From Sunxiuqinia sp963678245 (GTDB taxonomy: Bacteria; Bacteroidota; Bacteroidia; Bacteroidales; Prolixibacteraceae), in the NCBI GenBank assembly GCA_965140765.1, contig OZ223309.1:2728001-2792000 (forward strand): a DNA stretch of 64,000 nucleotides, in the 5' to 3' direction. Of the stretch, positions 26,174 to 34,564 are shown piece by piece (position 1 is the first letter of the stretch; every line of letters begins with the position of its first letter). Position numbers and translations under genes: made by a program. A model generated the notes under the pieces. That model was given only the letters and a program-made list of their open reading frames with translations. It was not told where the DNA came from and did not search any database.

Positions 26174-27253
26174 ATGAATCAAAATGAAAATTGGAAATTA
26201 AAAGAACTGCCACTGACTGTTGACATTGAAACGAAAGCAGTTCTTAAAAGTTTGCCTTCTGCACATGCTGCATTGGCAGAATTAAAAGGAATCGCATCGA
26301 CAATTCCCAATCAAATCATTTTGGTCAATACACTTGGACTGCAGGAAGCAAAGGACAGTTCAGCAATCGAAAATATTATTACGACGCATGATGATTTGTA
26401 CAAATCAGAATTAAATCTTGACTCATTTAAATCACTTGAAGCAAAAGAAGTTCAAAACTATATTTCAGCATTAAAAAAAGGATTTGAATTAATTAAGACA
26501 AAAGGGTTAATTACAAATAACATAATTATTGAAATTCAAAAAGAATTGGAAGGAAACAGTGCTGGGTTTCGAAAACTTCCAGGAACTGCATTGAAAAACT
26601 CTTCGACTGGAGAAACAATTTATACTCCTCCTCAAGACATCGATGAAATAAATTCATTAATGAAAAATCTTGAAAAATTCATTAATGACCCTTCGATGAG
26701 TGATTACGACCCAATTGTAAAAATGGCAATCATCCATTATCAATTTGAAAGTATTCACCCGTTCTACGACGGAAACGGTCGGACTGGACGAATAATAAAT
26801 ATCCTCTATTTGATAATAGAAAAACTACAAAATCTTCCAATCCTATATTTAAGCAATTATATTATTCAAAATAAAGCGGATTATTACAGGCTTTTACAAG
26901 AACTCCGAGACAATGAAAACTGGGAAGAATGGTTGTTATTCATGATTAACGGAATTGAAAAAACTTCTCGTGAAACCATCGAATTAATTATCCAAATCAA
27001 AGACTTGATGATGGAGTATAAACATAAGCTTCGGGACAATTACAAATTTTATAGTCAGGACTTGTTAAATAACCTGTTTAAACACCCTTACACAAAAATT
27101 GAATTTATTGTAAATGACTTGAATGTTTCAAGAATTACAGCTGCAAACTATTTGAATAAACTGGCAGAGGACGGGATTCTGAGAAAAGAAAGAATTGGAA
27201 CTGGAAACTATTATATAAACGAAAAATTATTTAACCTATTGACAAAAAGATAA
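26174..27253 (+). CDS. Cassette 13: Fic family AMP-transferase with C-terminal winged helix
   Basis: 359 residues. An N-terminal Fic_N domain with the inhibitory motif SSAIENI (about 68-74) comes before the Fic motif HPFYDGNGRTGR (about 196-207), complete with His, Asp, Asn and Arg. A winged HTH closes the protein (VSRITAANYLNKLAEDGILR). Fic enzymes transfer AMP to Ser, Thr or Tyr of targets, and class II forms hold themselves inactive through the N-terminal motif. The HTH and the paired operator upstream suggest autoregulation. Target unknown. Confidence 0.88.
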   Translation: MNQNENWKLKELPLTVDIETKAVLKSLPSAHAALAELKGIASTIPNQIILVNTLGLQEAKDSSAIENIITTHDDLYKSELNLDSFKSLEAKEVQNYISALKKGFELIKTKGLITNNIIIEIQKELEGNSAGFRKLPGTALKNSSTGETIYTPPQDIDEINSLMKNLEKFINDPSMSDYDPIVKMAIIHYQFESIHPFYDGNGRTGRIINILYLIIEKLQNLPILYLSNYIIQNKADYYRLLQELRDNENWEEWLLFMINGIEKTSRETIELIIQIKDLMMEYKHKLRDNYKFYSQDLLNNLFKHPYTKIEFIVNDLNVSRITAANYLNKLAEDGILRKERIGTGNYYINEKLFNLLTKR

Positions 27254-27259
27254 ACCACT

Positions 27260-27393
27260 TGCGGTAACACGTGGTAAATTTAATTGCCGGTGTAGTAGCA
27301 AATTAAACGTTTGTAGCTCGCATCAAAATTGTAACGTTTTGACAATTGAACCGCACGTAATCGGCAACAAAACTTACCACCACCGTTAGCATT
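27260..27393 (+). repeat. attC-13
   Basis: 134 bp. Left core TGCGGTAAC matches the start of cassette 13, GTTACAGCA, at 8/9; right core GTTAGCATT. Confidence 0.78.
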
Positions 27394-27428
27394 CATATAA
27401 AAGAGACACCATAAAACCGAGAGGAATA

Positions 27429-27788
27429 ATGAAACCGAAAGAATTAATAAAAGAATGGGTAAAAGCCTTTAATGATGGAGATGCAGAAAGGATTTCTGAT
27501 TTTTATCACTCGGATGCAATTAATCATCAAGTAGCAAATGAGCCAGTTGTTGGAAAGATTGCTATACGAAAGATGTTCGAAAATGAATTCAATCAAGCAG
27601 AAATGACTTGCATAGTTGAAAATATCTTTGAAGATAAAAATTGGGGGATTCTAGAATGGAGAGATCCTTTAGGTTTAAGAGGTTGCGGTTTTTTTCAAAT
27701 ATCGGATGGTAAGATCAAGCTTCAAAGAGGCTATTGGGATAAACTTTCATTTTTAAAACAACATAATCTTCCGATACCGACAGAATAA
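27429..27788 (+). CDS. Cassette 14: SnoaL/NTF2-like protein
   Basis: 119 residues of the NTF2-like superfamily (LIKEWVKAFNDGDAERISDF, then YHSDAINHQ and RKMFENEF), a small alpha+beta barrel. Members include cyclases, isomerases and binding proteins, so no reaction can be given. Followed 13 bases later by a GNAT enzyme. Confidence 0.8.
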   Translation: MKPKELIKEWVKAFNDGDAERISDFYHSDAINHQVANEPVVGKIAIRKMFENEFNQAEMTCIVENIFEDKNWGILEWRDPLGLRGCGFFQISDGKIKLQRGYWDKLSFLKQHNLPIPTE

Positions 27789-27801
27789 AAAGAGAACAAT
27801 A

Positions 27802-28266
27802 ATGATACAATACAAAATTGACAATATTAGAAAAGAAGAATATCAGGAAGTTGTAAGTGTTTGGGAAGCTTCGGTAAGAGCAACTCACCATTTTCTAAAA
27901 GAAGCCGATATTGAATATTTCAGACCCTTAATTTTAAATACATATCTAGACGCTGTTGATTTAAGATGTGTTCGAAATGAAAAGGGAGAAATTTTAGGAT
28001 TTAGTGGAGTCGCTGACAGTAATCTTGAAATGCTTTTTATAAATCCAACAGTAAGAGGGAATAGCATTGGAAAAGTACTTTTAGAATATTCAATCAAAGA
28101 ACAAAAAGTTACAAAAGTTGACGTGAATGAAGACAATGAACAGGCAGTCGGATTCTACGAAAAATTTGGCTTTAAAACTTATGACCGTTCTGAATTAGAT
28201 GCGTCAGGAAAACCTTATCCGACTTTACATATGAAACTAGAAGAAAAAGAAAATACGAAATACTAA
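27802..28266 (+). CDS. Cassette 14: GNAT family N-acetyltransferase
   Basis: 154 residues. Motif A for acetyl-CoA reads LFINPTVRGNSIGKVLLEYS (about 75-94; classic Q/RxxGxG/A is here RGNSIGK). Motif B ends with VGFYEKFGFKTYDR. Small acetyltransferases like this are among the commonest cassette genes. Substrate unknown. The stop TAA lies in the next attC core. Confidence 0.85.
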   Translation: MIQYKIDNIRKEEYQEVVSVWEASVRATHHFLKEADIEYFRPLILNTYLDAVDLRCVRNEKGEILGFSGVADSNLEMLFINPTVRGNSIGKVLLEYSIKEQKVTKVDVNEDNEQAVGFYEKFGFKTYDRSELDASGKPYPTLHMKLEEKENTKY

Positions 28267-28393
28267 CACTTTGTATAAGTAATGGCAGGCGGTGTAGTAA
28301 ATTTCAAGGTTAGTAGCCCGCTCAAACTGCGTTACGGTTTGACAGGAAAGAAGCCCGCAATCTGCCACTACTCATACCACCACCGTTGTGCAC
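28259..28393 (+). repeat. attC-14
   Basis: 135 bp. Left core AATACTAAC matches the start of cassette 14, GTTAGCATT, at 8/9; right core GTTGTGCAC. Inner sequence resembles attC-4. Confidence 0.78.
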
Positions 28394-28407
28394 AATAGAT
28401 TCAAAAC

Positions 28408-29247
28408 ATGAACATTCAAGTTGACATAGGAACTGACGAACAAAAGGAATTAATAAAAGCAGAAATTAACTACGTTCTATCTGACTTTAAAAATGAGGAC
28501 TTTGAAATTGTAGTTCCTGCTGATTTTGATGAACATATTCGGACAAAAATTAATGACAACAGATTTTTGTCTAATCGAACATCATTAAATCAGTTGGTAA
28601 TGGGAAAACTAATTGGAGAAAATCATCTTGTTATAAATCCAATTATATATACAAAAGGGTTTAATGAGCCAATTCGAGCAAATTTTTATCTGCATGAATA
28701 TCATCATATAGTAAATAAGAAGAGATTAGGTTTTCACTCAGATAATCCAAAAGACAAGAAACTCATTTCTCTATTGGTTTTTTTATTTGACGAATACTCT
28801 TCAAATCGATTTGCATTTGAGAAAGCAAAAGAATTATATGAAACGGACCAAACTTATGAGAATTACTATAATGAAATTTCTGCTGGACACTATGAAAATC
28901 TTGCTAAGTCAGAAATCTATGCTGACCGATTTGATAGTCTGATTTTAGATTTTCAAACAAAAAAAATTTCAATTATGGAATTTGTCGGAGAAATAGAACC
29001 CTTAATTGAAAGATATTCAGTCGAACTAGTTTCTTACTTTAGCATAGTAGATTCTTTTGAAATTGTTCCCAAAGTAGTAAGTAGTGTGAACCTGAATTTA
29101 ATTGAACGAATCAGAGAATCATATGAAAATAAAAGCTACTTGTTTGAGAAAGATATCGAATGTATTGAAAAGTATTTGAGAGGTTTTGGAATTTCAATTG
29201 AGACTCACGAACATGGATTATATTACAATGTATTTAACAGAGAATAA
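28408..29247 (+). CDS. Cassette 15: zincin-like putative metallopeptidase
   Basis: 279 residues without signal peptide. YLHEYHHIVN (about 93-102) is an HExxH zinc motif, and DEYSSNRFA about 40 residues later may supply the third ligand Glu, as in gluzincins and ImmA/IrrE-like proteins. The rest is unrecognised. It is cytoplasmic by lack of a leader. Protease activity is inferred from the motif only. Confidence 0.65.
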   Translation: MNIQVDIGTDEQKELIKAEINYVLSDFKNEDFEIVVPADFDEHIRTKINDNRFLSNRTSLNQLVMGKLIGENHLVINPIIYTKGFNEPIRANFYLHEYHHIVNKKRLGFHSDNPKDKKLISLLVFLFDEYSSNRFAFEKAKELYETDQTYENYYNEISAGHYENLAKSEIYADRFDSLILDFQTKKISIMEFVGEIEPLIERYSVELVSYFSIVDSFEIVPKVVSSVNLNLIERIRESYENKSYLFEKDIECIEKYLRGFGISIETHEHGLYYNVFNRE

Positions 29248-29349
29248 AACTACTGTGCACAACAAAGAACTGAGCTTAAAACCCAATAAAAACCCATAAT
29301 TTTTCATTTAAAACACCCTGTTTTTTTGGGGGCTGTTCCCAAAGAAAAA

Positions 29350-30327
29350 TTATTGACCGACGATGGTACTTCGATAGGCCGGATCGTATGGTATCCCTGA
29401 TTTGGCAATGGCAAAAGCTTGTTTGACCAATTTGTTGCATACAGCAATTAAAGCTAGCTTTTTTGACTTTCCTTTGTTTACAATTCGTTGATACAATGCA
29501 TGGCACTGAGGATTGCATTTACTGGCTGTAAAACTGCACATAAACAAATGGTTGCGCATATTCGGATTGCCCCGTTTACTGATTCGGGACTGCCCGTTTA
29601 TACTTGTACCTGAAGTATGTTCCGTAGGAGCCAGTCCAAAGAATGCGGATACCTGACGGTAGTTATCGAAGTTCCGAAAGCCATTACTCATAATTATCAG
29701 GTAAACTGCAGTCTTTTTTCCCACTCCGGGAATAGAAGTTATATTGCTCAATAAATCACCATCGTGTTGTTTTATAAGCACTTCAATCTCCTGTTCCAAA
29801 AGGACAATCTCATCGTTAACATGACGTAGCTGACGTTTCAATGAAGTGATAATCCTGCCCGTTTTAACACCCCTGCTTTCCAGTCCCTGGATATGGTTCT
29901 TTAAGGCTGTATTCTGCTTTAAATATAACACTACAACTTTCTGAAGCTGCTTACTCTTTTCGATGTATTCAGGTTCCGGAATCCATTGTTTAAGTGGTTG
30001 TTCCTGAGCAAACAATGCAATCATTCGAGCATCACTCTTATCGGTTTTATTCTGCTGCAGCTTCATCTGAATAAAACGTTTAATGGTTAAAGGATTTACC
30101 ACAGAAACTTCAATCCCTTTTTGGTAGAGGAAAACGGCAAGCTGTTGGTAATAACTTCCAGTTGATTCCATCACGCAATGAGTGTTGGACTTCATTAATT
30201 TGTAAAACAAGCGAAAACCCTTTGAATCATTACTGTAACAATGATGCCCTGTTGATAAATCCCATACATCGAATGTCTCTTTTGAGATGTCAACTCCAAT
30301 AAAATGTTTACTTTTATACATAACCAT
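29350..30327 (-). CDS. IS110-family DEDD transposase/recombinase, copy 3
   Basis: 325 residues, with Asn in RHVNDEI (like copy 2) and Asn in IVNKGKS (like copy 1). Motifs intact. Confidence 0.92.
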   Translation of the reverse strand: MVMYKSKHFIGVDISKETFDVWDLSTGHHCYSNDSKGFRLFYKLMKSNTHCVMESTGSYYQQLAVFLYQKGIEVSVVNPLTIKRFIQMKLQQNKTDKSDARMIALFAQEQPLKQWIPEPEYIEKSKQLQKVVVLYLKQNTALKNHIQGLESRGVKTGRIITSLKRQLRHVNDEIVLLEQEIEVLIKQHDGDLLSNITSIPGVGKKTAVYLIIMSNGFRNFDNYRQVSAFFGLAPTEHTSGTSINGQSRISKRGNPNMRNHLFMCSFTASKCNPQCHALYQRIVNKGKSKKLALIAVCNKLVKQAFAIAKSGIPYDPAYRSTIVGQ

Positions 30328-30342
30328 TAGATTATGAAAGAA

Positions 30343-30487
30343 CGAATCTACGGTAATATAGCAACCTAAAAACAGGCTTTTAGCCCAGAGAACTGATCGT
30401 ATTGCAGTAGTAAAAGGGTGGTGATAATCTTTGTTGACAGGCTCTGATGGCCTAAATTGTAACTCAACCTTACTCCACTCTTTCGTT
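30343..30487 (-). ncRNA. Candidate bridge RNA of IS110 copy 3
   Basis: As in copy 1, offset by 11467 bases. One change (A to G on the + strand near 30417) alters one pair of the target-loop closing stem; guides are unchanged. Confidence 0.68.
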
Positions 30488-30664
30488 CTTTCTGTTTATT
30501 GATAAAAGATAAGAAAATGTAAACTTAGGTTGTATATGGCAGGCGGGGGTTTTAGCGGTCTGACAAGTCAGACCTTGCGCCCACTTTCCTGCGGGTCTGA
30601 CACTCCCGATTGCATCGGGACCGCCCGACCACATACAAGTGACCGTTACCACACATTTTGAAAA

Positions 30665-31456
30665 ATGAAACAATTATTAAAAATATTACTGATTTTTCTG
30701 ACATTCATGTCTTACAATAATTCATTTGGACAAGAATCAGATTCTTTAAAATGTAATATTTCAATTGTTCGAGAAGCATATCAGAATATTGAGAATATTT
30801 CAGGTGAATTAATGCTGCAATTCTTGAAAACATTTGGAAAAGATTGTAAAAATAATGTTGAATTTAGTGAATTTAGCAATGAAACACTTTTCAAAGTAAT
30901 TCAGAAAAATCCAGAAGTATTCTCTGAAATACTTGAAAAAAATTTAAATCAAATTGACTTTGAAGAAATAATTTTCAATCTGAGAAACCCTTTGCATGAC
31001 TTAATCGACCTTGATTTGACAATTAATAAAATTGCTGACACAAAAATTGAAAAATCAATTAAAGACAAGTTAATAATTGCAATTAACTCATCAAATTGGG
31101 ATAAATCAAAAAAAATCCAAAATATAAGTGGATTACAAGTCATTTTGTTTCATCCAGACTCGGCACAATTTGAATCTATTGTTAACTCTGAGAATTCACA
31201 AGGAATTTATGAGGCTTCCAGTGATTTTGGATTTTACGGAAACAAAGTGGTAGAACTGTACAAAGACTCAACTATAAAAGTAAGCTTCAGTGACAAAAGG
31301 TTTTTCATTGTTGGCAATAGTGTTATTGACAAGATTCAATTTAAAAGTGCATATGGTTTTATTTTAGTTAACGATGACACATATAAAATTGAGACTGGAA
31401 TTATGGTTGATATCGGAATACAACAAATGATTAATGATTATTATAAAAATAAATAA
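30665..31456 (+). CDS. Cassette 16: exported protein of unknown function
   Basis: 263 residues with a signal peptide ending near NNSFGQ. The mature protein is acidic, helical in the first half and beta-rich in the second. No family recognised. Alone in its cassette. Confidence 0.62.
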   Translation: MKQLLKILLIFLTFMSYNNSFGQESDSLKCNISIVREAYQNIENISGELMLQFLKTFGKDCKNNVEFSEFSNETLFKVIQKNPEVFSEILEKNLNQIDFEEIIFNLRNPLHDLIDLDLTINKIADTKIEKSIKDKLIIAINSSNWDKSKKIQNISGLQVILFHPDSAQFESIVNSENSQGIYEASSDFGFYGNKVVELYKDSTIKVSFSDKRFFIVGNSVIDKIQFKSAYGFILVNDDTYKIETGIMVDIGIQQMINDYYKNK

Positions 31457-31462
31457 AAAACG

Positions 31463-31598
31463 TGTGGTAACACGTGGTATAAGGCATGGCTGGGTTTGTG
31501 CGGATTCGACAAGTCGAATCTCGTCCCAACCTCAGTTTCGGTCGGACACTCAGACTCTCGTCTGACCGCCACGACCTCATACCACCACCGTTATGCAA
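31463..31598 (+). repeat. attC-16
   Basis: 136 bp. Left core TGTGGTAAC matches the start of cassette 16, GTTACCACA (9/9); right core GTTATGCAA. The inner arm GATTCGAC-AA-GTCGAATC is perfect. Confidence 0.82.
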
Positions 31599-31643
31599 CA
31601 TTATGACCCGTCCTAAAAAAAGGCTACACAAAATGTAGCAATT

Positions 31644-32015
31644 ATGTATAAAAATGATGGTATCTTAAGAAGATACAGCGAGGGTTTTAAACTCAAAATT
31701 TTAGCCGAACTTAGTACAGGTAAATATTCAAAGAGAGAACTAGGAGACATTTATGGTGTTAACCGGACCACCATAAATGAATGGGTAAAAAAGTACAACC
31801 GGAAAGATTTAATGAACACACGAATACTAGTGGAAACAGAAGGAGAAACATCACGACTGAAAGCCTTGCAAAAGGAGATCAAGCAACTAAAAGAGTTGTT
31901 GATCAGGAAAGACCTTGACAAGTTGGCCATGGATTCATATCTGGAAGTAGCAGCAGAAAAACTGGGGTACAAGAACGTGGATGAGTTAAAAAAAAATTTA
32001 AACATCAAGCCCTGA
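31644..32015 (+). CDS. IS3-family transposase OrfA
   Basis: 123 residues: helix-turn-helix (YSKRELGDIYGVNRTTINEW) and leucine-zipper-like region (LKALQKEIKQLKELLIRKDL). A run of nine A near 31987 precedes the stop and, with the -1 frame of OrfB, could allow programmed frameshifting to the OrfAB transposase. The stop and OrfB start also overlap as TGATG. Confidence 0.9.
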   Translation: MYKNDGILRRYSEGFKLKILAELSTGKYSKRELGDIYGVNRTTINEWVKKYNRKDLMNTRILVETEGETSRLKALQKEIKQLKELLIRKDLDKLAMDSYLEVAAEKLGYKNVDELKKNLNIKP

Positions 32016-32872
32016 TGAAGGCTGCTGCGATTACGAAAAAAACAGGTATAGCAAGCATATCAAAAGTATGTGCTTGCTTTAACCTGAAACGCGATGCATA
32101 CTATAAATACCAGAGGCGGTGGGAACACTACAAGTCTGTCGAATCGCAGGTAATACAACTTGTAAGAGAAGAACGAAAAGAACTGCCAAGGGTTGGGGTA
32201 CGCAAGTTGTATGAAGCCTTGCAGCCTTCTTTTGAGGCTGTACACATTAAGGTCGGAAGAGATTCATTATTTGATACTTTAAGGGCGAATAACATGCTGG
32301 TAAAAAGGAAAAGGGCTTATGCCAAAACAACCAACTCATACCACCATTTCCATAAATACAACAACCTGATAAAAGATGTGGAAGTTACAAAGTCAAATCA
32401 GGTTTGGGTGTCAGACATTACCTATATCCGAACGGTAAAAGGCTTCTGCTATTTAGCCCTTATTACTGATATGTATTCACGGAAAATTATCGGATATGAC
32501 CTCAGCGATTCGCTGGAGCTGGCTGGGTGCCTACGGGCCCTCAAAAAGGCCCTGTGGCACACAAAGCCAGCGGCCGGGCTTATTCATCACTCCGACAGAG
32601 GCGTGCAGTATTGTAGCCATATGTATGTAAATGAGTTAAAAAGAAAAGGGATAAATATCAGTATGACAGAAGAAAATCATTGCTATGAAAATGCTATTGC
32701 TGAAAGGGTTAACGGCATTTTGAAAGATGAATTCTATCTCGACCAATGCTTCTTTTCAAACGTGCATGCAAAACGTGCTGCAAAAAATGCTATTAAACTA
32801 TATAATAACAAAAGGCTTCATGTATCTTTAGGGTACAAAACACCTAACTCGGTGTTTCAAAACGTAGTTTAA
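32015..32872 (+). CDS. IS3-family transposase OrfB, DDE integrase core
   Basis: 285 residues with an rve DDE core: first Asp in VWVSDITYIRT, second in IHHSDRGVQYCS, Glu in ENAIAERVNGILKDEF. An HTH_21-like region (VGVRKLYEAL) lies upstream. Catalyses transposition; acts as OrfAB fusion or with OrfA. Confidence 0.92.
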   Translation: MKAAAITKKTGIASISKVCACFNLKRDAYYKYQRRWEHYKSVESQVIQLVREERKELPRVGVRKLYEALQPSFEAVHIKVGRDSLFDTLRANNMLVKRKRAYAKTTNSYHHFHKYNNLIKDVEVTKSNQVWVSDITYIRTVKGFCYLALITDMYSRKIIGYDLSDSLELAGCLRALKKALWHTKPAAGLIHHSDRGVQYCSHMYVNELKRKGINISMTEENHCYENAIAERVNGILKDEFYLDQCFFSNVHAKRAAKNAIKLYNNKRLHVSLGYKTPNSVFQNVV

Positions 32873-32963
32873 CACAATGTTTAACCTGTAGCCGTATTTT
32901 AGGACTAGACATATTGAAAAGAGATAAACAAACAATAAGAATTTTAATAAAACATCTTAAATC

Positions 32964-33227
32964 ATGACAATTACGAAGTTCCTTGACTCTTATAAAAATT
33001 TAATTTTCTCAGCCATGACATTCTATGTTGGTATTAAAATGATTATAAATCATGAAAGCAAATTTCTTACAGGGCTGTTTATCCTGACAATATCGTTTGG
33101 ATTTTTATTGAACTTTATTTCTTCAAAAACAAAGAATCAACAATTGACCAAATGGCTAAAATATCTAACCTATCTGATAGTCATTCTTATTGTTGTATAT
33201 CTCGTTATCGAGTGGTTTATAATTTAA
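32964..33227 (+). CDS. Cassette 17: small membrane protein
   Basis: 87 residues with about three membrane segments and short basic loops. No family recognised. Separated from its cassette boundary by the IS3 element. Confidence 0.58.
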   Translation: MTITKFLDSYKNLIFSAMTFYVGIKMIINHESKFLTGLFILTISFGFLLNFISSKTKNQQLTKWLKYLTYLIVILIVVYLVIEWFII

Positions 33228-33248
33228 GCAAAGACAATGAAAACAAAA

Positions 33249-33883
33249 ATGAATAGAACTATAAGTACTTGTTTCATTTTTTTACTTTTTGCTTGCAGCT
33301 CTGATAATCAAAAAAAGAAAAATTCAGATGATTCAGTTTATTCTCATGAAATACTGAAAACTGCAAATTACCATAGATTTATTCTTATCAGAGGCGACAA
33401 ATTAAAATCAGCAGAGGAAAAGCTTAAGGAATTTGGACAGCTTTCAGCGCCAGAAAATCAAAAAATATATCATTTTTCAAAAGCCCAATTGGAGACTGGA
33501 CAGCGATAAAAATTCCATCCGACATGAATGACTATTTTCTTTATCATGTTTTAGTTTATTGGTTTCTTGGCTTTCCGCCAGAGGATAATAACTATGCTGA
33601 CAAAGTGATTGGAATTTCATTGGATAAATCTGACAAATCCGATTATATAGTTTATAACGACTATTCATTGGAAAAAGAACTGAATAAGCGAGACGAATTG
33701 TTTGGGGTATTTAAGAATAACAAGAAGTTCATTTTAAATATTCCGCAGGACAGTTTTATCGTTAGTAAAAGCAACAAAATACTTGACTTTAAAGCCATCA
33801 TTGATAAAAATAAACTCGAATTAAACTCGCTGAGAAATGGAGACTTAGAATTCAAGAAATTTGATGTTGTATTTAATGAATAA
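33249..33883 (+). pseudogene. Cassette 17: frameshifted lipoprotein gene
   Basis: The first frame (from ATG 33249, lipobox FLLFACS) stops at 33509. The second frame continues the same protein through FKSPIGDWTAIKIPSDMNDY to the stop at 33883. The frames join at a run of five T (33473-33477), as if one T were lost. About 210 residues when restored. Function unknown. Either a true mutation or a homopolymer sequencing error. Confidence 0.7.
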
Positions 33884-33892
33884 TAAAATACG

Positions 33893-33965
33893 GTTGGTAA
33901 CACGGTACATATTACAAGGCGGGGTTCGAAATCTGCCCCGACAACATGTACCAACCGTTGGCGGT
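33893..33965 (+). repeat. attC-17, internally deleted (73 bp)
   Basis: Left core GTTGGTAAC, right core GTTGGCGGT. It keeps both outer parts of a type B site (GTACATATT ... AAGGCGGGGTTCG, then CTGCCCCGACAACATGTACC), but the central ~64 bp are missing. The left core does not match the start of cassette 17 (GTTATGCAA), so an intervening site was probably lost. Confidence 0.72.
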
Positions 33966-34072
33966 AATATCTCAAAATCGTCATTCCATAATTATAAATC
34001 AGCTTCAATTAAAAAAACACTAATAAAATGTGATAATTTGCAATTTTCGGTACTAATTAAGTAAAAACCATT

Positions 34073-34564
34073 TTGTTTGATAATTTCTATAAAACGTCAA
34101 TTTTACCTTTTACTTCAATTATAATAAAGATTTGTAAGGCATACACTAATACAGAGGAAGATTTTGAGGACTACTATCAGGAAGTTTGTCTGCAAATTTG
34201 GAAAAGCAGAAATAACTTTTCAAAACAAGCAAAATGGTCAACATGGGTTTATAAGGTATCACTCAACACCTGCCTAACATTACTAAAGAAGAAAAAAAAC
34301 AATGAGTACCTTTTTGCTTCGGATTTCAACTCTTTCGACATCAACGAAAAAAACCAAGCCTTTAGTGATGAAGCATTTAACGAGCTTTATAATGCTATTA
34401 AGCTTCTCTCGGAAGTAGATAGAGCAGTAATTCTACTCTATTTGGAAGAGAAACCATACAAAGAAGTCGCTGAAATTATTGGGACTTCACCAAGCAATAT
34501 CAGTACACGAGTTGATCGAATTAAAAAACGTTTAAAAATAATATTAAATGGTAAAATCAATTGA
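34073..34564 (+). CDS. Cassette 18: sigma-70 family (ECF-type) RNA polymerase sigma factor
   Basis: 163 residues, starting at a TTG codon. Region 2 (EEDFEDYYQEVCLQIWKSRN then WSTWVYKVSLNTCL) and region 4 (LSEVDRAVILLYLEEKPYKE then VAEIIGTSPSNISTRVDRIK) are clear. ECF factors direct polymerase to a small set of promoters. It overlaps the next gene by 17 bases; that membrane protein may be its anti-sigma partner. Unusual cargo for a cassette. Confidence 0.85.
   Translation: MFDNFYKTSILPFTSIIIKICKAYTNTEEDFEDYYQEVCLQIWKSRNNFSKQAKWSTWVYKVSLNTCLTLLKKKKNNEYLFASDFNSFDINEKNQAFSDEAFNELYNAIKLLSEVDRAVILLYLEEKPYKEVAEIIGTSPSNISTRVDRIKKRLKIILNGKIN

Larger units (their letters stand above)
29266..30529 (-). 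mobile_element. IS110-family insertion sequence, copy 3
   Basis: 1264 bp with the same ends, orientation and insertion point as copies 1 and 2. The right flank here begins TTGTATATGG rather than AATTGTAAAT, so a different attC type was hit. Confidence 0.9.
29255..30653 (+). repeat. attC-15 (type A right part), split by IS110 copy 3
   Basis: Left part 29255-29265, right part 30530-30653; 135 bp without the IS. Left core GTGCACAAC matches the start of cassette 15, GTTGTGCAC (9/9); right core GTTACCACA. Confidence 0.82.
31603..32912 (+). mobile_element. IS3-family insertion sequence
   Basis: 1310 bp. Imperfect terminal repeats start ATGACCCGTCC and, at the other end inverted, ATGTCTAGTCC, and continue through GGCTACA. 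Flanked by a 3-bp duplication ATT (31600-31602 and 32913-32915). It sits 4 bases after the right core of attC-16. Confidence 0.88.
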
